A stretch of 64,000 nt of DNA from Desulfovibrio mangrovi (GCF_026230175.1 NZ_CP104208.1:186001-250000), one strand, 5' to 3'; shown: positions 36,493-45,813, counted from the stretch's first letter. A program made the numbers and translations. Notes: a model not told the origin generated them from the letters alone.

Positions 36493-37380
36493 ATGCAAAC
36501 CGGACAAGACAGACGCCGTACCATCCGCATCCGCCGGTCATCCCTGCTGCAGTGCAAGCTGGGGAACATTGACCGTCCGGCCATAAAGATCGCGGAAGAG
36601 GCGGATGAATATAAGCAGGCGTTCCGCATCATCTATGATGAATATCTGAAAGAAACCTATGCCAAGCCTCACGCCAGCAAGATGCTGTACAGCGCATACA
36701 GCATGTTGCCAAAGAGCGTGACCTTCATCTTCAAATCGTATCTGGAGGTGTTATCAACGGTAACACTTGTTCAGGATACCAAGTTGTTCGGCCTGCCCAT
36801 GGACAGTCTGTACAAGGATGAGATCCAGGCGTTGCGTGACTCTGGAAGAAAGGTGGCAGAGATCGCCAACCTGGCAACCAGAAGAGTGCACAGGTGGTCC
36901 AACTTGATGATCTATCTGGCAAGGGCTCTCTATAGGTATGCCCTGTTCTGCAAGGTAGACGACGTAGTTATCATGGTGAATCCCAAGCACGTGCGGTTCT
37001 ATAAGGACATATTGCTGTTCGAGGATTTTGGCGAAGAGAAGCATTATGAGGCGGTGGGGGCACCTGCCGTGGCCTTGCGTGCGAACATGGACTCCTTCAG
37101 CAAAAGTCTGGCTGGGGCATACGCCGAAGCGGATTTTGAGACGGATCTCTACAGTTTCTTCGTCAAGATCAACCATGCTGAGAATGAACCGGAAGTGGAA
37201 TATTCCGCAGAGAAGAACCGGCTGATGGATATGCAGCTTGCCAGTGAGCTTTTCGATGCCCGTCCGGATCTATTGCGAAGTCTCAATCCGAAGCAGCGGG
37301 AATACCTGGAGGTGGTTTACCACCAGGCGTTGTTTTGCGGAGGGCTCTTTGGGGAAGGAGAGATAATTGGACATGCCTGA
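36493..37380 (+). CDS. FeeM-like N-acyl amino acid synthase (GNAT, autoinducer-synthase-like)
   Basis: 295 residues. FRIIYDEYLKETYAKP (about 49-64) is the N-terminal strand/helix pattern of FeeM and PEP-CTERM-associated acyltransferases. TVTLVQDTKLFGLPMDSLY and GRKVAEIANLATRRVHRW follow the E-hydrophobic-x-x-L-A motif of acyl-homoserine-lactone-synthase-like folds; NLMIYLARALYRYALFCKVDDVVIMVNPKHVRFYKDILLF (split over about 150-190) gives the acyl-CoA/ACP-binding region. FeeM joins a fatty acyl chain from acyl-ACP to an amino acid (tyrosine in the prototype). The protein is longer than AHL synthases. GAGGTGG lies before ATG 36493; its last codons overlap the next gene, so the two are coupled. 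Substrate is unknown. Confidence 0.75.
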   Translation: MQTGQDRRRTIRIRRSSLLQCKLGNIDRPAIKIAEEADEYKQAFRIIYDEYLKETYAKPHASKMLYSAYSMLPKSVTFIFKSYLEVLSTVTLVQDTKLFGLPMDSLYKDEIQALRDSGRKVAEIANLATRRVHRWSNLMIYLARALYRYALFCKVDDVVIMVNPKHVRFYKDILLFEDFGEEKHYEAVGAPAVALRANMDSFSKSLAGAYAEADFETDLYSFFVKINHAENEPEVEYSAEKNRLMDMQLASELFDARPDLLRSLNPKQREYLEVVYHQALFCGGLFGEGEIIGHA

Positions 37381-39433
37381 TGCAGGAACCGAAGCAAGGA
37401 AGAAGCTCTCCAGCCAGGGGCTCGATTGCCACGGCAGTTATGTGGATGCAGCCTTTTGCCGCAATCTCGGGCTGGTTGACTATGCGGGGCAGCAAAAACT
37501 GCATGGCACCCGCATAGCCATAGCCGGATTGGGCGGTGTGGGCGGTGTGCACCTTATGACACTGGCCCGTACCGGCATTGGGGCGTTCAATCTGGCAGAC
37601 ATGGATTCCTTCTCCGTGGTGAACGTGAACCGTCAGTTCGGCGCAACGCTCGACTCTTTCGGCAGGCCCAAGCTGGACGTGATGGTGGAGCTGGCCCGCT
37701 CCGTCAATCCCTGCATCTGTTTCAAGACCTTCCCTGACGGGATTTCCGATGCCAATCTGGATGACTTTCTGAAAGGGGTTGATATCGTCGTCGACGGTAT
37801 CGATTTTTTTGCCTTTGACATTCGCAGGCGTCTGTTCAAGCGTGCCCATGACCTTGGAATTCCTGTCATAACGGCAGGCCCTTTGGGGTTCAGTACGGCA
37901 GTGCTGGTTTTCATGCCGGACGGCATGGGGTTTGATGAGTACTTTGATATCAACGACACCCTGCCGGAGATGCACAGGTACCTGCATTTCGCCATGGGGC
38001 TTGCGCCCCGGGCAACCCATCTTGCCTACCTCGACAGACAATTCGTGAATATTCATGAGAAGCGTGGACCTTCCTTGCATCTGGCCTGCCAGCTCTGTGC
38101 TGCCATGGCAGCAACAGAGGTTGTACGCATCGTGCTTGGCAAGGGGCGGGTGCGCGCTGTGCCCTGCTATGCCCAGTTTGATCCCTATGCAAGAGAGTTC
38201 AGGAAAGGCAGGCTGCTGATGGGGAATCGCAACCCCTTGCAAAGGCTCAAGATTGCGGTGGCCAAAAAGCTGTTCCTCGGAGGCGGAGGTAGGGAAGGAC
38301 TTGTGGTTCCTCCTGTTCCATCATTGGTACAGAGAGGGGAGCCTGTGCCTGCAAATGCCGTGGAATATGTCATGCGCGCAGGCATGCAGGCTCCTTCCGG
38401 CGACAATGTGCAGCCGTGGCGCTTTCTTCCCTTTGATGGAGGGATTGATGTTGCACTGCACACGGAGGCTGATCACTCGTTCTTCAACTATGACCAGATA
38501 GCATCGCTTGTGGCATGTGGTGCCGCAGTGGAGAATATGCGTCTTGCCGCTGCGGCGACAGGCTTGGGCCCGACAGTGACGCTTGTGCCGCAGCCTGCTG
38601 AGCAATCCTCTCATCCGGTTGTGGCGCGAGTAGAGTTTTCACCGGATGGGCAGGAACGGGAGGATGTGCTTCACAGCGCCATGTGGCGTCGTTGCACGAA
38701 TCGCAATATGTTTGGCGCAAAGCCTTTGCCGCACGAAGTGTGCGACAGGCTTTCCGGCATGGTGGCACAGGCGAAGAGCGGCTTTGATGATATCAGGCTG
38801 CACTGGGTTACCGGAAAGTCCGAGCGAAAGGCCCTTGCGCGGGCGATATTCCTTGCGGACAGGATTCGTGTCGAACGGCGTGATCTGCATGAATATTTCA
38901 TGTCCATGGTGCGTTTTGAAAAGCCTTCGCAGAAGTATGGGGATGGTCTGCCTCTGAAGAATCTGTGCGCGGGGTTGGCAGGAGAACAGTTCCTGAAACT
39001 CGTGCGTCCGTGGACAGCCATGCGTATCGCGAACATGGCGGGCGTAGGCAGGCTTATGCCCATGCATTCCGCGCTGGGCATCATGCGTTCAGGCGGCGCC
39101 GGTCTGCTGACCATAGGCAAGGTTGATATGCCGTCCATACTGCAAGGCGGGCAGGCCATTGAACGCGTCTGGATCATGCTGGAACATATGGGCTTCGCCT
39201 TCCAGCCCATGACGGCGATAACCCTGTTCCGGCTGCGTGAAATGCTTGAAGGCGACGGCGCTTTTTCCGAACTCCACAGAGGCTTCATGAAAGAAGCTTG
39301 GGGGATTGTCAGCGCATTGTTTCCCGAGGCCAACGGGCGCATACCGCTCATGCTGTTCCGGACGGGCAGGGGGCCTCGCCTCAGATATGGCACGTACCGG
39401 AGAGAACTGCATACCTTGATGCTGCAGAGGTGA
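37373..39433 (+). CDS. ThiF/E1-like adenylyltransferase fused to a nitroreductase domain
   Basis: 686 residues. E1 part (about 30-280): GxGGxGG nucleotide loop in IAGLGGVGGVHL, DMDSFSVVNVNRQFG (adenylation aspartate and R finger), GRPKLDVM lysine, VVDGIDFFAFDIRR and one CxxC (ACQLCAAM). Nitroreductase part (about 320-680): RAGMQAPSGDNVQPWRF (FMN phosphate site), CGAAVENMRLAAAATGLG and GQAIERVWIMLEHMGFAFQP. The same two-domain layout occurs in the mycobacterial MoeY-type protein Rv1355c. E1-like enzymes adenylate a carboxyl terminus and nitroreductases oxidise small molecules. Coupled to the FeeM-like gene, it probably activates and oxidises the acyl-amino-acid product. TTG 37367 (6 bases after AAGGAGAG) is an alternative start to ATG 37373. 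Confidence 0.85.
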   Translation: MPDAGTEARKKLSSQGLDCHGSYVDAAFCRNLGLVDYAGQQKLHGTRIAIAGLGGVGGVHLMTLARTGIGAFNLADMDSFSVVNVNRQFGATLDSFGRPKLDVMVELARSVNPCICFKTFPDGISDANLDDFLKGVDIVVDGIDFFAFDIRRRLFKRAHDLGIPVITAGPLGFSTAVLVFMPDGMGFDEYFDINDTLPEMHRYLHFAMGLAPRATHLAYLDRQFVNIHEKRGPSLHLACQLCAAMAATEVVRIVLGKGRVRAVPCYAQFDPYAREFRKGRLLMGNRNPLQRLKIAVAKKLFLGGGGREGLVVPPVPSLVQRGEPVPANAVEYVMRAGMQAPSGDNVQPWRFLPFDGGIDVALHTEADHSFFNYDQIASLVACGAAVENMRLAAAATGLGPTVTLVPQPAEQSSHPVVARVEFSPDGQEREDVLHSAMWRRCTNRNMFGAKPLPHEVCDRLSGMVAQAKSGFDDIRLHWVTGKSERKALARAIFLADRIRVERRDLHEYFMSMVRFEKPSQKYGDGLPLKNLCAGLAGEQFLKLVRPWTAMRIANMAGVGRLMPMHSALGIMRSGGAGLLTIGKVDMPSILQGGQAIERVWIMLEHMGFAFQPMTAITLFRLREMLEGDGAFSELHRGFMKEAWGIVSALFPEANGRIPLMLFRTGRGPRLRYGTYRRELHTLMLQR

Positions 39434-39495
39434 GAATGGCGTAATAGCCTGTTGCAGTTCGCGTGTTGGTGCGTTGCGGCAGGGCGAAAGGATAC

Positions 39496-39522
39496 AAGCC
39501 CGCTTCCGGCAGGAGCGGGCTT
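39496..39522 (+). terminator. Terminator hairpin after the E1-nitroreductase gene
   Basis: Perfect 9-base arms AAGCCCGCT (39496-39504) and AGCGGGCTT (39514-39522), 9-base loop, then TATGCATT. It lies 62 bases after the stop; the symmetric stem could end transcription in both directions. Confidence 0.6.
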
Positions 39523-39587
39523 TATGCATTCCGGGGGGATTTGAACTGGTCATCGTCAGCGCAAATGGCAGGGCCGGGAAGGAGCGT

Positions 39588-39652
39588 GGGCTTTTGCAAC
39601 ATATTGAGAGCCCCGGTTCATGAGTACAAGGTGCGCCGGGGAGCAAAAGCCC
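39588..39652. repeat. Nested inverted repeats between convergent genes
   Basis: Outer arms GGGCTTTTGC (39588-39597) and GCAAAAGCCC (39643-39652) are perfectly complementary; inner arms CCCCGG (39611-39616) and CCGGGG (39636-39641) nest inside. The right outer arm overlaps the minus-strand terminator. The rest of the 39434-39732 gap holds no gene. Confidence 0.5.
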
Positions 39653-39665
39653 GCATCCATGCGGG
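39644..39665 (-). terminator. Terminator of the c-di-GMP operon (minus strand)
   Basis: On the minus strand CCCGCAT, GG, ATGCGGG forms a tight 7-base stem (39650-39665) followed by CTTTTGC. It lies 67 bases past the stop of the degenerate GGDEF gene. Confidence 0.6.
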
Positions 39666-39732
39666 ATGGTGATTGCGCGCGGATACTGTAAGCTTATTCG
39701 ACGCCTGCTGATCCTCCCTGTTCAGCACGTTG

Positions 39733-40473
39733 TTAGTGGACAGTCACACTCGGGCCGCAGTCTCCGTCAGTACAACTCATGATCCGGTTGCGCTCGGAAT
39801 CTTTTGCTGCATCCAATGCCTTGGTCGCCTTGTCGAAAACTTCAATGGCAGAGTTGCATTTCTCGAAGCCCGTGCTGCATATCCCGAAGGCTATGGCGTC
39901 CGGAATCGTTGACTTTATCTTGCGGAATACGGACATGACCTGCGCATCCAGACGTCTCGCCAGAACCTGTGCTCCGATTTCGTCCGTGTTTGTCAGCAGA
40001 AGGGTGTAGTTGTTCTGGTCTATCCGCGAGAAGATATCTGTGGTGCGGATGGCACCGGCCACAATCTCGGAAAACGTTCTGTGTATGTAGTCCGGTGTCT
40101 TGCCGAGTTCCTTGGCCAACGAGCGCGCATTCACGATGGTGAAATGCACAATGGAGAGAGGTTGATCGTTCCGTTTGCTTTTGGCGAATTCCACATCCAA
40201 GGCCTTGAAGAAAAAGCGGTTGTTATAGGTTTTGGTAAGCGGGTCAACGAGGATCATGTCCTGAAGTTTGTGCTGGGAATAGACGTATAGGCAGACAAAA
40301 ATGGTTATGTATGCTGCGGCGTACAGGAAAAGGGGCATGACGTTGCACGCGCCGGTTTCGGTGGTCGTAATGTATTTGATTGCAAGCCAGCCTACAGGGA
40401 AGAACAGGAGTGAGGCTCCCAGCACTTTGGCATTGCGGGAAAAATGCGGTGTGTTGAGCAGTGTTTTGATCAT
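39733..40473 (-). CDS. Membrane protein with degenerate GGDEF domain
   Basis: 246 residues from ATG at 40473 (AAGGAG 9 bases before; an upstream in-frame start at 40524 lacks one). Two membrane helices (about 17-35 and 46-66) are followed by a GGDEF-fold domain starting DPLTKTYNNRFFF. Where active enzymes have GGDEF the sequence reads RIDQNNYTLLL, so no diguanylate cyclase activity is expected, and no RxxD inhibition site is seen. The end is unusual in having a short cysteine-bearing tail (SCTDGDCG). It follows the active cyclase gene by 51 bases on the same strand. It may be a c-di-GMP effector, a decoy partner or a heterodimer subunit (inference). Confidence 0.82.
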   Translation of the reverse strand: MIKTLLNTPHFSRNAKVLGASLLFFPVGWLAIKYITTTETGACNVMPLFLYAAAYITIFVCLYVYSQHKLQDMILVDPLTKTYNNRFFFKALDVEFAKSKRNDQPLSIVHFTIVNARSLAKELGKTPDYIHRTFSEIVAGAIRTTDIFSRIDQNNYTLLLTNTDEIGAQVLARRLDAQVMSVFRKIKSTIPDAIAFGICSTGFEKCNSAIEVFDKATKALDAAKDSERNRIMSCTDGDCGPSVTVH

Positions 40474-40524
40474 AAGCACAAGCTCCTTGTTTTTGGTAAA
40501 GGGGTGCTGTGCTTTTGCTTGCAA

Positions 40525-42186
40525 CTAACATGCACGTTTGTTGCGATACATCATTGCATCGGCAAATTTTAGCAATTCTTCGTAACTTTCACCGTCGTCC
40601 GGAAATATGGCGAACCCCAATGATGCGGTTATCTGAATTTCGTGTTCGTCAATCATGTATGGCTGGTTCGTCATGCGCTGAATCTTGTCTGTAAATGTCT
40701 GGGCGCTCTCAGGGGAGCCAACTTCCGGCAGCAGGAAGATGAATTCGTCTCCGCCGTATCTGGCAACGGTGTCCGAGGCTCGGATCGCCCGTTCCAGTCT
40801 GTTGCCTACCTGACTCAGCAGCATGTCTCCCACATGGTGTCCAAACGTGTCGTTGACCTCCTTGAACCCATTTAGGTCCATGATCATGAACGTGAACCGT
40901 GATTGCGTGCGTTTGCAGCGTTTTATCTCCTGCTGGATTCGTTCTTCGAAGAGAAGGCGGTTGGGAAGTTGCGTGAGTTTGTCGTAATACGCAAGCTTGC
41001 GGATGTTGGCTTCAGCATGTTTCTGCGAAGTTGTGTCCTGAATGGTCAGAACGTAGCCTGCCAGCCCCTCGCTGCTGGGTACAATGTTGATGCGATACTG
41101 CACGTAGCGTTTTTCCCCGTCTATGTTGAGCCAGGAGTTAATGACCTGCTCGTTGCCCGCTCTGGCGTTTTTCAGTGCCTCCAGCAATTCGTGGCGTGAG
41201 ATATTGCAGGCGTCCGAGATGATCCAGATGGGGTTGCCCAGCCGCAATTGCTCGGGCTTGTCCAGAAATTCGCCTGCAGCCGAATTGAAGTAGATGATGC
41301 CCAGATGCTCGTCGGTCCCGATGATGCCAGTCTTGAACGTATGTGCGAGAACTTTTTCAAGAAACGCAGCTCTGCCTTTGCTGACTTCGGGAGCGGGGAC
41401 GGTGGCGTCCGTCAGGCTGGCCGATTGCCGTATGGGGCATTCGCAATAACCGGTAAGTATATCCTCGCGGGAGAGGGTGCCGATCGGACTGCCCTCAGCA
41501 TTGGTAACCACAGCGATATCAATGGGTTTTAAAAGGAATGAGGAAAGGAAAAGGTGCAGGCAGTCTTTTCTCGGGAGCACCTGAGTGTCCAGAGCGACTT
41601 CCGAGGTTTTCGTGTGCCAGATGTCGCAGCCCTGTTCAATGAGGGAGCTGATTAATCTGTCAGTCACAATTCCTTCGGTGTGACCGTTGTCATCTACGAC
41701 AATTGCGATTCGGCTATGTGTGTTGAAGAGCTTCTTGTGGGCTGTGTATATGCTCTCGTCTCGATGGACGATTTCATGCTTTTCAGACGAGAGAAGATGC
41801 TCTGTGTAGCACAGTTCACTGGAAAATAACTGCGCTATTATTGAAGTTATTTGTGTGTAGCCGATAGGAGAGCCGTTTTCGGTTACAACAATCAATGTGT
41901 CTCTCTGAATGTTTGTACATGTCAGATGAGCCAGTATGGTGTCTGACGCATCAGCCATGACAATGTCATTCATATCTGCATGTTCAAAGGACAATGAATC
42001 GTCTGGTGCATGATTGAGAAGCGTCTTTGCGGAAACTGCAACAAAACTGCCATTGCTGAGAGCTATGGGAATGGAGGATGTCTTCTGCTCGATGAGAATG
42101 TCAGCAATGGTACTTACCTGAGCATCGTGAGCAACAGGTGGGATGGCGTAAAGCTTTAATTCTTTTAGTGTTCTTCTGGCTATCAT
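40525..42186 (-). CDS. Diguanylate cyclase with CBS pairs and PAS domain
   Basis: 553 residues, no membrane segment. Two CBS pairs (about 1-260: IADILIEQKTSSIPIAL, DTLIVVTENGSPIGYTQI, RIAIVVDDNGHTEGIVTDRLI, DIAVVTNAEGSPIGTLSREDIL), a PAS domain (about 285-400: TFKTGIIGTDEHLGIIYFNSAA) and a GGDEF domain. The active-site motif GGDEF is intact at 478-482, preceded five residues upstream by RASD, the product-inhibition I-site. It should make c-di-GMP with nucleotide sensing through the CBS pairs (energy state) and a ligand or redox cue at PAS. ATG 42186 (ACGGAG 7 bases upstream) is chosen over an 18-residue extension. Divergent from the PilZ gene. Confidence 0.92.
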   Translation of the reverse strand: MIARRTLKELKLYAIPPVAHDAQVSTIADILIEQKTSSIPIALSNGSFVAVSAKTLLNHAPDDSLSFEHADMNDIVMADASDTILAHLTCTNIQRDTLIVVTENGSPIGYTQITSIIAQLFSSELCYTEHLLSSEKHEIVHRDESIYTAHKKLFNTHSRIAIVVDDNGHTEGIVTDRLISSLIEQGCDIWHTKTSEVALDTQVLPRKDCLHLFLSSFLLKPIDIAVVTNAEGSPIGTLSREDILTGYCECPIRQSASLTDATVPAPEVSKGRAAFLEKVLAHTFKTGIIGTDEHLGIIYFNSAAGEFLDKPEQLRLGNPIWIISDACNISRHELLEALKNARAGNEQVINSWLNIDGEKRYVQYRINIVPSSEGLAGYVLTIQDTTSQKHAEANIRKLAYYDKLTQLPNRLLFEERIQQEIKRCKRTQSRFTFMIMDLNGFKEVNDTFGHHVGDMLLSQVGNRLERAIRASDTVARYGGDEFIFLLPEVGSPESAQTFTDKIQRMTNQPYMIDEHEIQITASLGFAIFPDDGESYEELLKFADAMMYRNKRAC

Positions 42187-42232
42187 GGCGTATCTCCGTT
42201 TTCTGTCGGGGACCCTGCCTTTGGCTTTGTGT

Positions 42233-42248
42233 TGGCACAATAATAGCA
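42233..42248 (+). promoter_or_regulatory. Strong candidate sigma-54 promoter for the PilZ gene
   Basis: TGGCAC-aataa-TAGCA matches TGGCAC-N5-TTGCW at 10 of 11 positions with GG (42234-42235) and GC (42246-42247) 10 bases apart. A start about 12 bases on would leave a leader of some 75 bases before ATG 42335. Activator sites, if any, would lie inside the start of the divergent cyclase gene. Confidence 0.58.
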
Positions 42249-42258
42249 GAAGATGGAG

Positions 42259-42270
42259 TACTTACAAGTA
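42259..42270. promoter_or_regulatory. Short palindrome at the predicted PilZ transcription start
   Basis: TACTT-AC-AAGTA is a perfect palindrome located just where the sigma-54 promoter would start transcription. Ribbon-helix-helix proteins often bind such short palindromes, so it may be a self-repression site for the gene's own product. This is inference from position. Confidence 0.3.
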
Positions 42271-42334
42271 GGCGTTGGTTCTGATGTCTTGTATGAGCTT
42301 TCGATCACGTCCTATCTTCTGGAGATGATTGCAC

Positions 42335-42829
42335 ATGAGCCGTTCAGTAACAATATGCTTTGACTTGTCGGCGGACGAACACAGGGTGCTGCAATTTTTA
42401 GCCCAATCAGAGGGACTCTCTTCTGGCGGATACGCGCGTAATGTGATCAAACGGTACTTGAAGGAATCTGAAGGAAGCGAAGGTATCGGCCGGGAAAGGA
42501 GAAGAGATTTCAGGCAGCAAGTTTCTATTCCTGCAGTATCTCTTGTAAATTATTCCGACAATGTGTCGAAAAGTCATCCCGTGATAATCAAGGACATCTC
42601 AAAGAGCGGTGTGAATATCATATTCTCCGAGATGGACATTCCATTGCGTGACCTATTGCGGTCTGCAAAGGGATTTGAACTTGTTTTTACAGTACCGGTG
42701 TCCGGCGCGACCGTTGCCCTGTCATGTAAGGTAAGTCGAACAACCTTCGGGGCAAGTGTTTCCATGGCCGGTGAATTCTGCAACGCAACGCACCATGAGG
42801 TTACGGCTCTGGCTCCAATATTCCAGTAG
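42335..42829 (+). CDS. Ribbon-helix-helix-like plus PilZ domain protein
   Basis: 164 residues. Residues 1-44 (VTICFDLSADEHRVLQFLAQ, GLSSGGYARNVIKRYLKE) follow the beta-helix-helix pattern of CopG/Arc DNA-binding proteins. Residues 52-160 form a PilZ domain with the c-di-GMP arginine motif RxxxR at R56-R60 and the DxSxxG motif at 87-92 (DISKSG). This would be a c-di-GMP-responsive DNA-binding protein, or a PilZ effector whose N-terminus only dimerises. It is divergent from a diguanylate cyclase gene, which supports c-di-GMP as ligand. ATG 42335 lies 10 bases after GGAG; TTG 42329 is an alternative. The RHH assignment is from pattern and less sure than PilZ. Confidence 0.8.
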   Translation: MSRSVTICFDLSADEHRVLQFLAQSEGLSSGGYARNVIKRYLKESEGSEGIGRERRRDFRQQVSIPAVSLVNYSDNVSKSHPVIIKDISKSGVNIIFSEMDIPLRDLLRSAKGFELVFTVPVSGATVALSCKVSRTTFGASVSMAGEFCNATHHEVTALAPIFQ

Positions 42830-42910
42830 TGCGCAGAAGGTTGCCTGACTCGTGCTGTAAACCTTTCAACCGCAAGGCGGCAGAGCAGATGAGTTGTGAC
42901 GATGATGTAT

Positions 42911-42943
42911 GGGGCAGTCCTTATGTGACCGCCCCTTGTTTTT
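42911..42943 (+). terminator. Terminator of the PilZ gene
   Basis: GGGGC...GTC pairs with GAC...GCCCC (42911-42935), with one internal mismatch, followed by TTGTTTTTG. It lies about 80 bases after the PilZ stop. Confidence 0.65.
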
Positions 42944-42956
42944 GTGCCCCAAATGG

Positions 42957-42995
42957 CCAGCCCCCTGTTCCGGAAGGAAGCAGGGGGCTGGTTTT
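42957..42995 (+). terminator. Second strong hairpin between PilZ and enolase genes
   Basis: CCAGCCCCCTG (42957-42967) pairs perfectly with CAGGGGGCTGG (42981-42991), followed by TTTT on the + strand. It also separates the convergent enolase operon and could stop transcripts from both sides. Confidence 0.65.
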
Positions 42996-43036
42996 ACGGG
43001 GTATGCTGAGAACACCCGTGCGGGAGAAGGGCTGGG

Positions 43037-44374
<1,338 letters not shown>

Positions 44375-45796
44375 CTATTTCTGGAATACTTCAATCTTGT
44401 TGGTACGGGGTTCGGGGAGTCTGAGGTCTGCGGAGTGCGTGCTCAGAACTACCACGTCGCCATTGTCGAATTTGGGCGAGCCCAGCACAAAGTTCTTCAG
44501 GCGGGTGGTATGACGCGCCTCTTCCTCCGTGCACAGCACCGGCGTGATGCCCCATGCAAAGTTGAGCGCCTTCACCGTGGAGATATTGGGAGAAAGGGCG
44601 AACACATCGTGCAGGGGGCGGCGGCTGGAGATGTTGCGCGCAGTCAGGCCGCTTTCCGTATGACAGACCAGCGCCCTGCTGTTGAAGTTTTGCGCCAGCA
44701 GGCAGGAGGCGTAGGCCATGTGCTTGCCGTTGTTGGAACCTTCACGCGGCATCCAGGGGGTTTGTGCCCGTTCATGGAAGTAGCCTTCGGCCGATACGGA
44801 TATTTCACGGATGGTTTTGACAACTTCCAGCGGGTTGGCCCCGATGGCGGTTTCTTCGGAAAGCATCACGCAGTCCGCACCGTCCACCATGGCGTTGGTG
44901 ACGTCGGACGCCTCTGCACGGGTGGGAACCACGTTGTTGACCATGGAGAGCATCATCTGGGTCGCAACGATGACCGGCTTCTGTGCGTGGCGGCAGGCGC
45001 GGATGATTCGCTTCTGGATGGTGGGCACCTCAGCCAGCGGGCATTCCAGAGCGAGGTCGCCGCGAGCCACCATCAGGCCGTCAGCCAGTTCCAGCAGGGA
45101 TTCAAGATTGTCCACGGCGTTCTGCCGTTCAATCTTTGCGATGATGGGAACCCGCTTGCCGCAATGTTCCATCTCGTCAATGAGATCGCGGATGTCCTGT
45201 GCCGTCTGTACGAAGGACATGGCAAATGCGTCCAAGCCGAGTGCAAGGCCTTCGCGAACATCCTTGCGGTCCTTCTCCGTTAGGGCGGCCACGGGGTGGA
45301 ACTTGCCGGGGAAGGTGATGCCCTTGTTGGACGTCAGCGTGCCTTCATTTCCGGCTTCAAGTTCGAACAGCCTGTCTTTGACAAGCACTTTGGCTACCTT
45401 GAACTGCAGCAGGCCGTCTGCAAGGACGACGCGCATGCCTTCCTCAAGTCCTATCAGCAGTTCGGGGAAGTCCAGCGGGAGAAACACCTTGCCGTTTGCA
45501 GATGCCTCTTCCGCAGGTAGGCCCAGCAGTACGGGTTCACCCTTGGTGATGCGTTTCGGCGATTCTGCAATAGCGCCGATGCGGGTCTTGGGACCGCACA
45601 GGTCGCCCATGGCCGTGAGGGGCATGTCCAGCTCCTGCTCCAGATCGCGGATCAGGCCCAGCGCCTGTACAAAACCGTCTGCGTTGGAATGTGAGAAGTT
45701 GAGCCGGAAGATGCGTACACCGTTTTCAACCATCGCCCGCATGATGTCCTTGTTGGCGGAAGCGGGGCCGAGGGTGGCAATGATTTTGGTTTTCAT
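44375..45796 (-). CDS. pyk: Pyruvate kinase
   Basis: 473 residues from ATG 45796 (AAGGA 9-10 bases upstream). MKTKIIATLGPASANKDIMRAM, FRLNFSHSN, the active-site signature PIIAKIERQNAVDNL and DGLMVARGDLALE are all present, followed by PTRAEASDVTNAMVDGADCVMLSEETAIG. The C-terminal domain is present and complete. It makes pyruvate and ATP from phosphoenolpyruvate. It follows the Pit transporter gene by 17 bases, which suggests cotranscription. Confidence 0.97.
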   Translation of the reverse strand: MKTKIIATLGPASANKDIMRAMVENGVRIFRLNFSHSNADGFVQALGLIRDLEQELDMPLTAMGDLCGPKTRIGAIAESPKRITKGEPVLLGLPAEEASANGKVFLPLDFPELLIGLEEGMRVVLADGLLQFKVAKVLVKDRLFELEAGNEGTLTSNKGITFPGKFHPVAALTEKDRKDVREGLALGLDAFAMSFVQTAQDIRDLIDEMEHCGKRVPIIAKIERQNAVDNLESLLELADGLMVARGDLALECPLAEVPTIQKRIIRACRHAQKPVIVATQMMLSMVNNVVPTRAEASDVTNAMVDGADCVMLSEETAIGANPLEVVKTIREISVSAEGYFHERAQTPWMPREGSNNGKHMAYASCLLAQNFNSRALVCHTESGLTARNISSRRPLHDVFALSPNISTVKALNFAWGITPVLCTEEEARHTTRLKNFVLGSPKFDNGDVVVLSTHSADLRLPEPRTNKIEVFQK

Positions 45797-45813
45797 GAGA
45801 CCTATCCTTGTAA

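Noticed and set aside
36354-36572. Small frame spanning the sigma-54 site and start of the FeeM-like gene
   Set aside because: Overlaps the real gene out of frame and shows no coding features.
39526-39600. tRNA-3'-end-like string (GGGGGGATTTGAAC) on the minus-strand sense
   Set aside because: The T-arm stem does not pair and no acceptor, D or anticodon arm can be built; treated as coincidence, although a decayed attachment-site remnant cannot be fully excluded.
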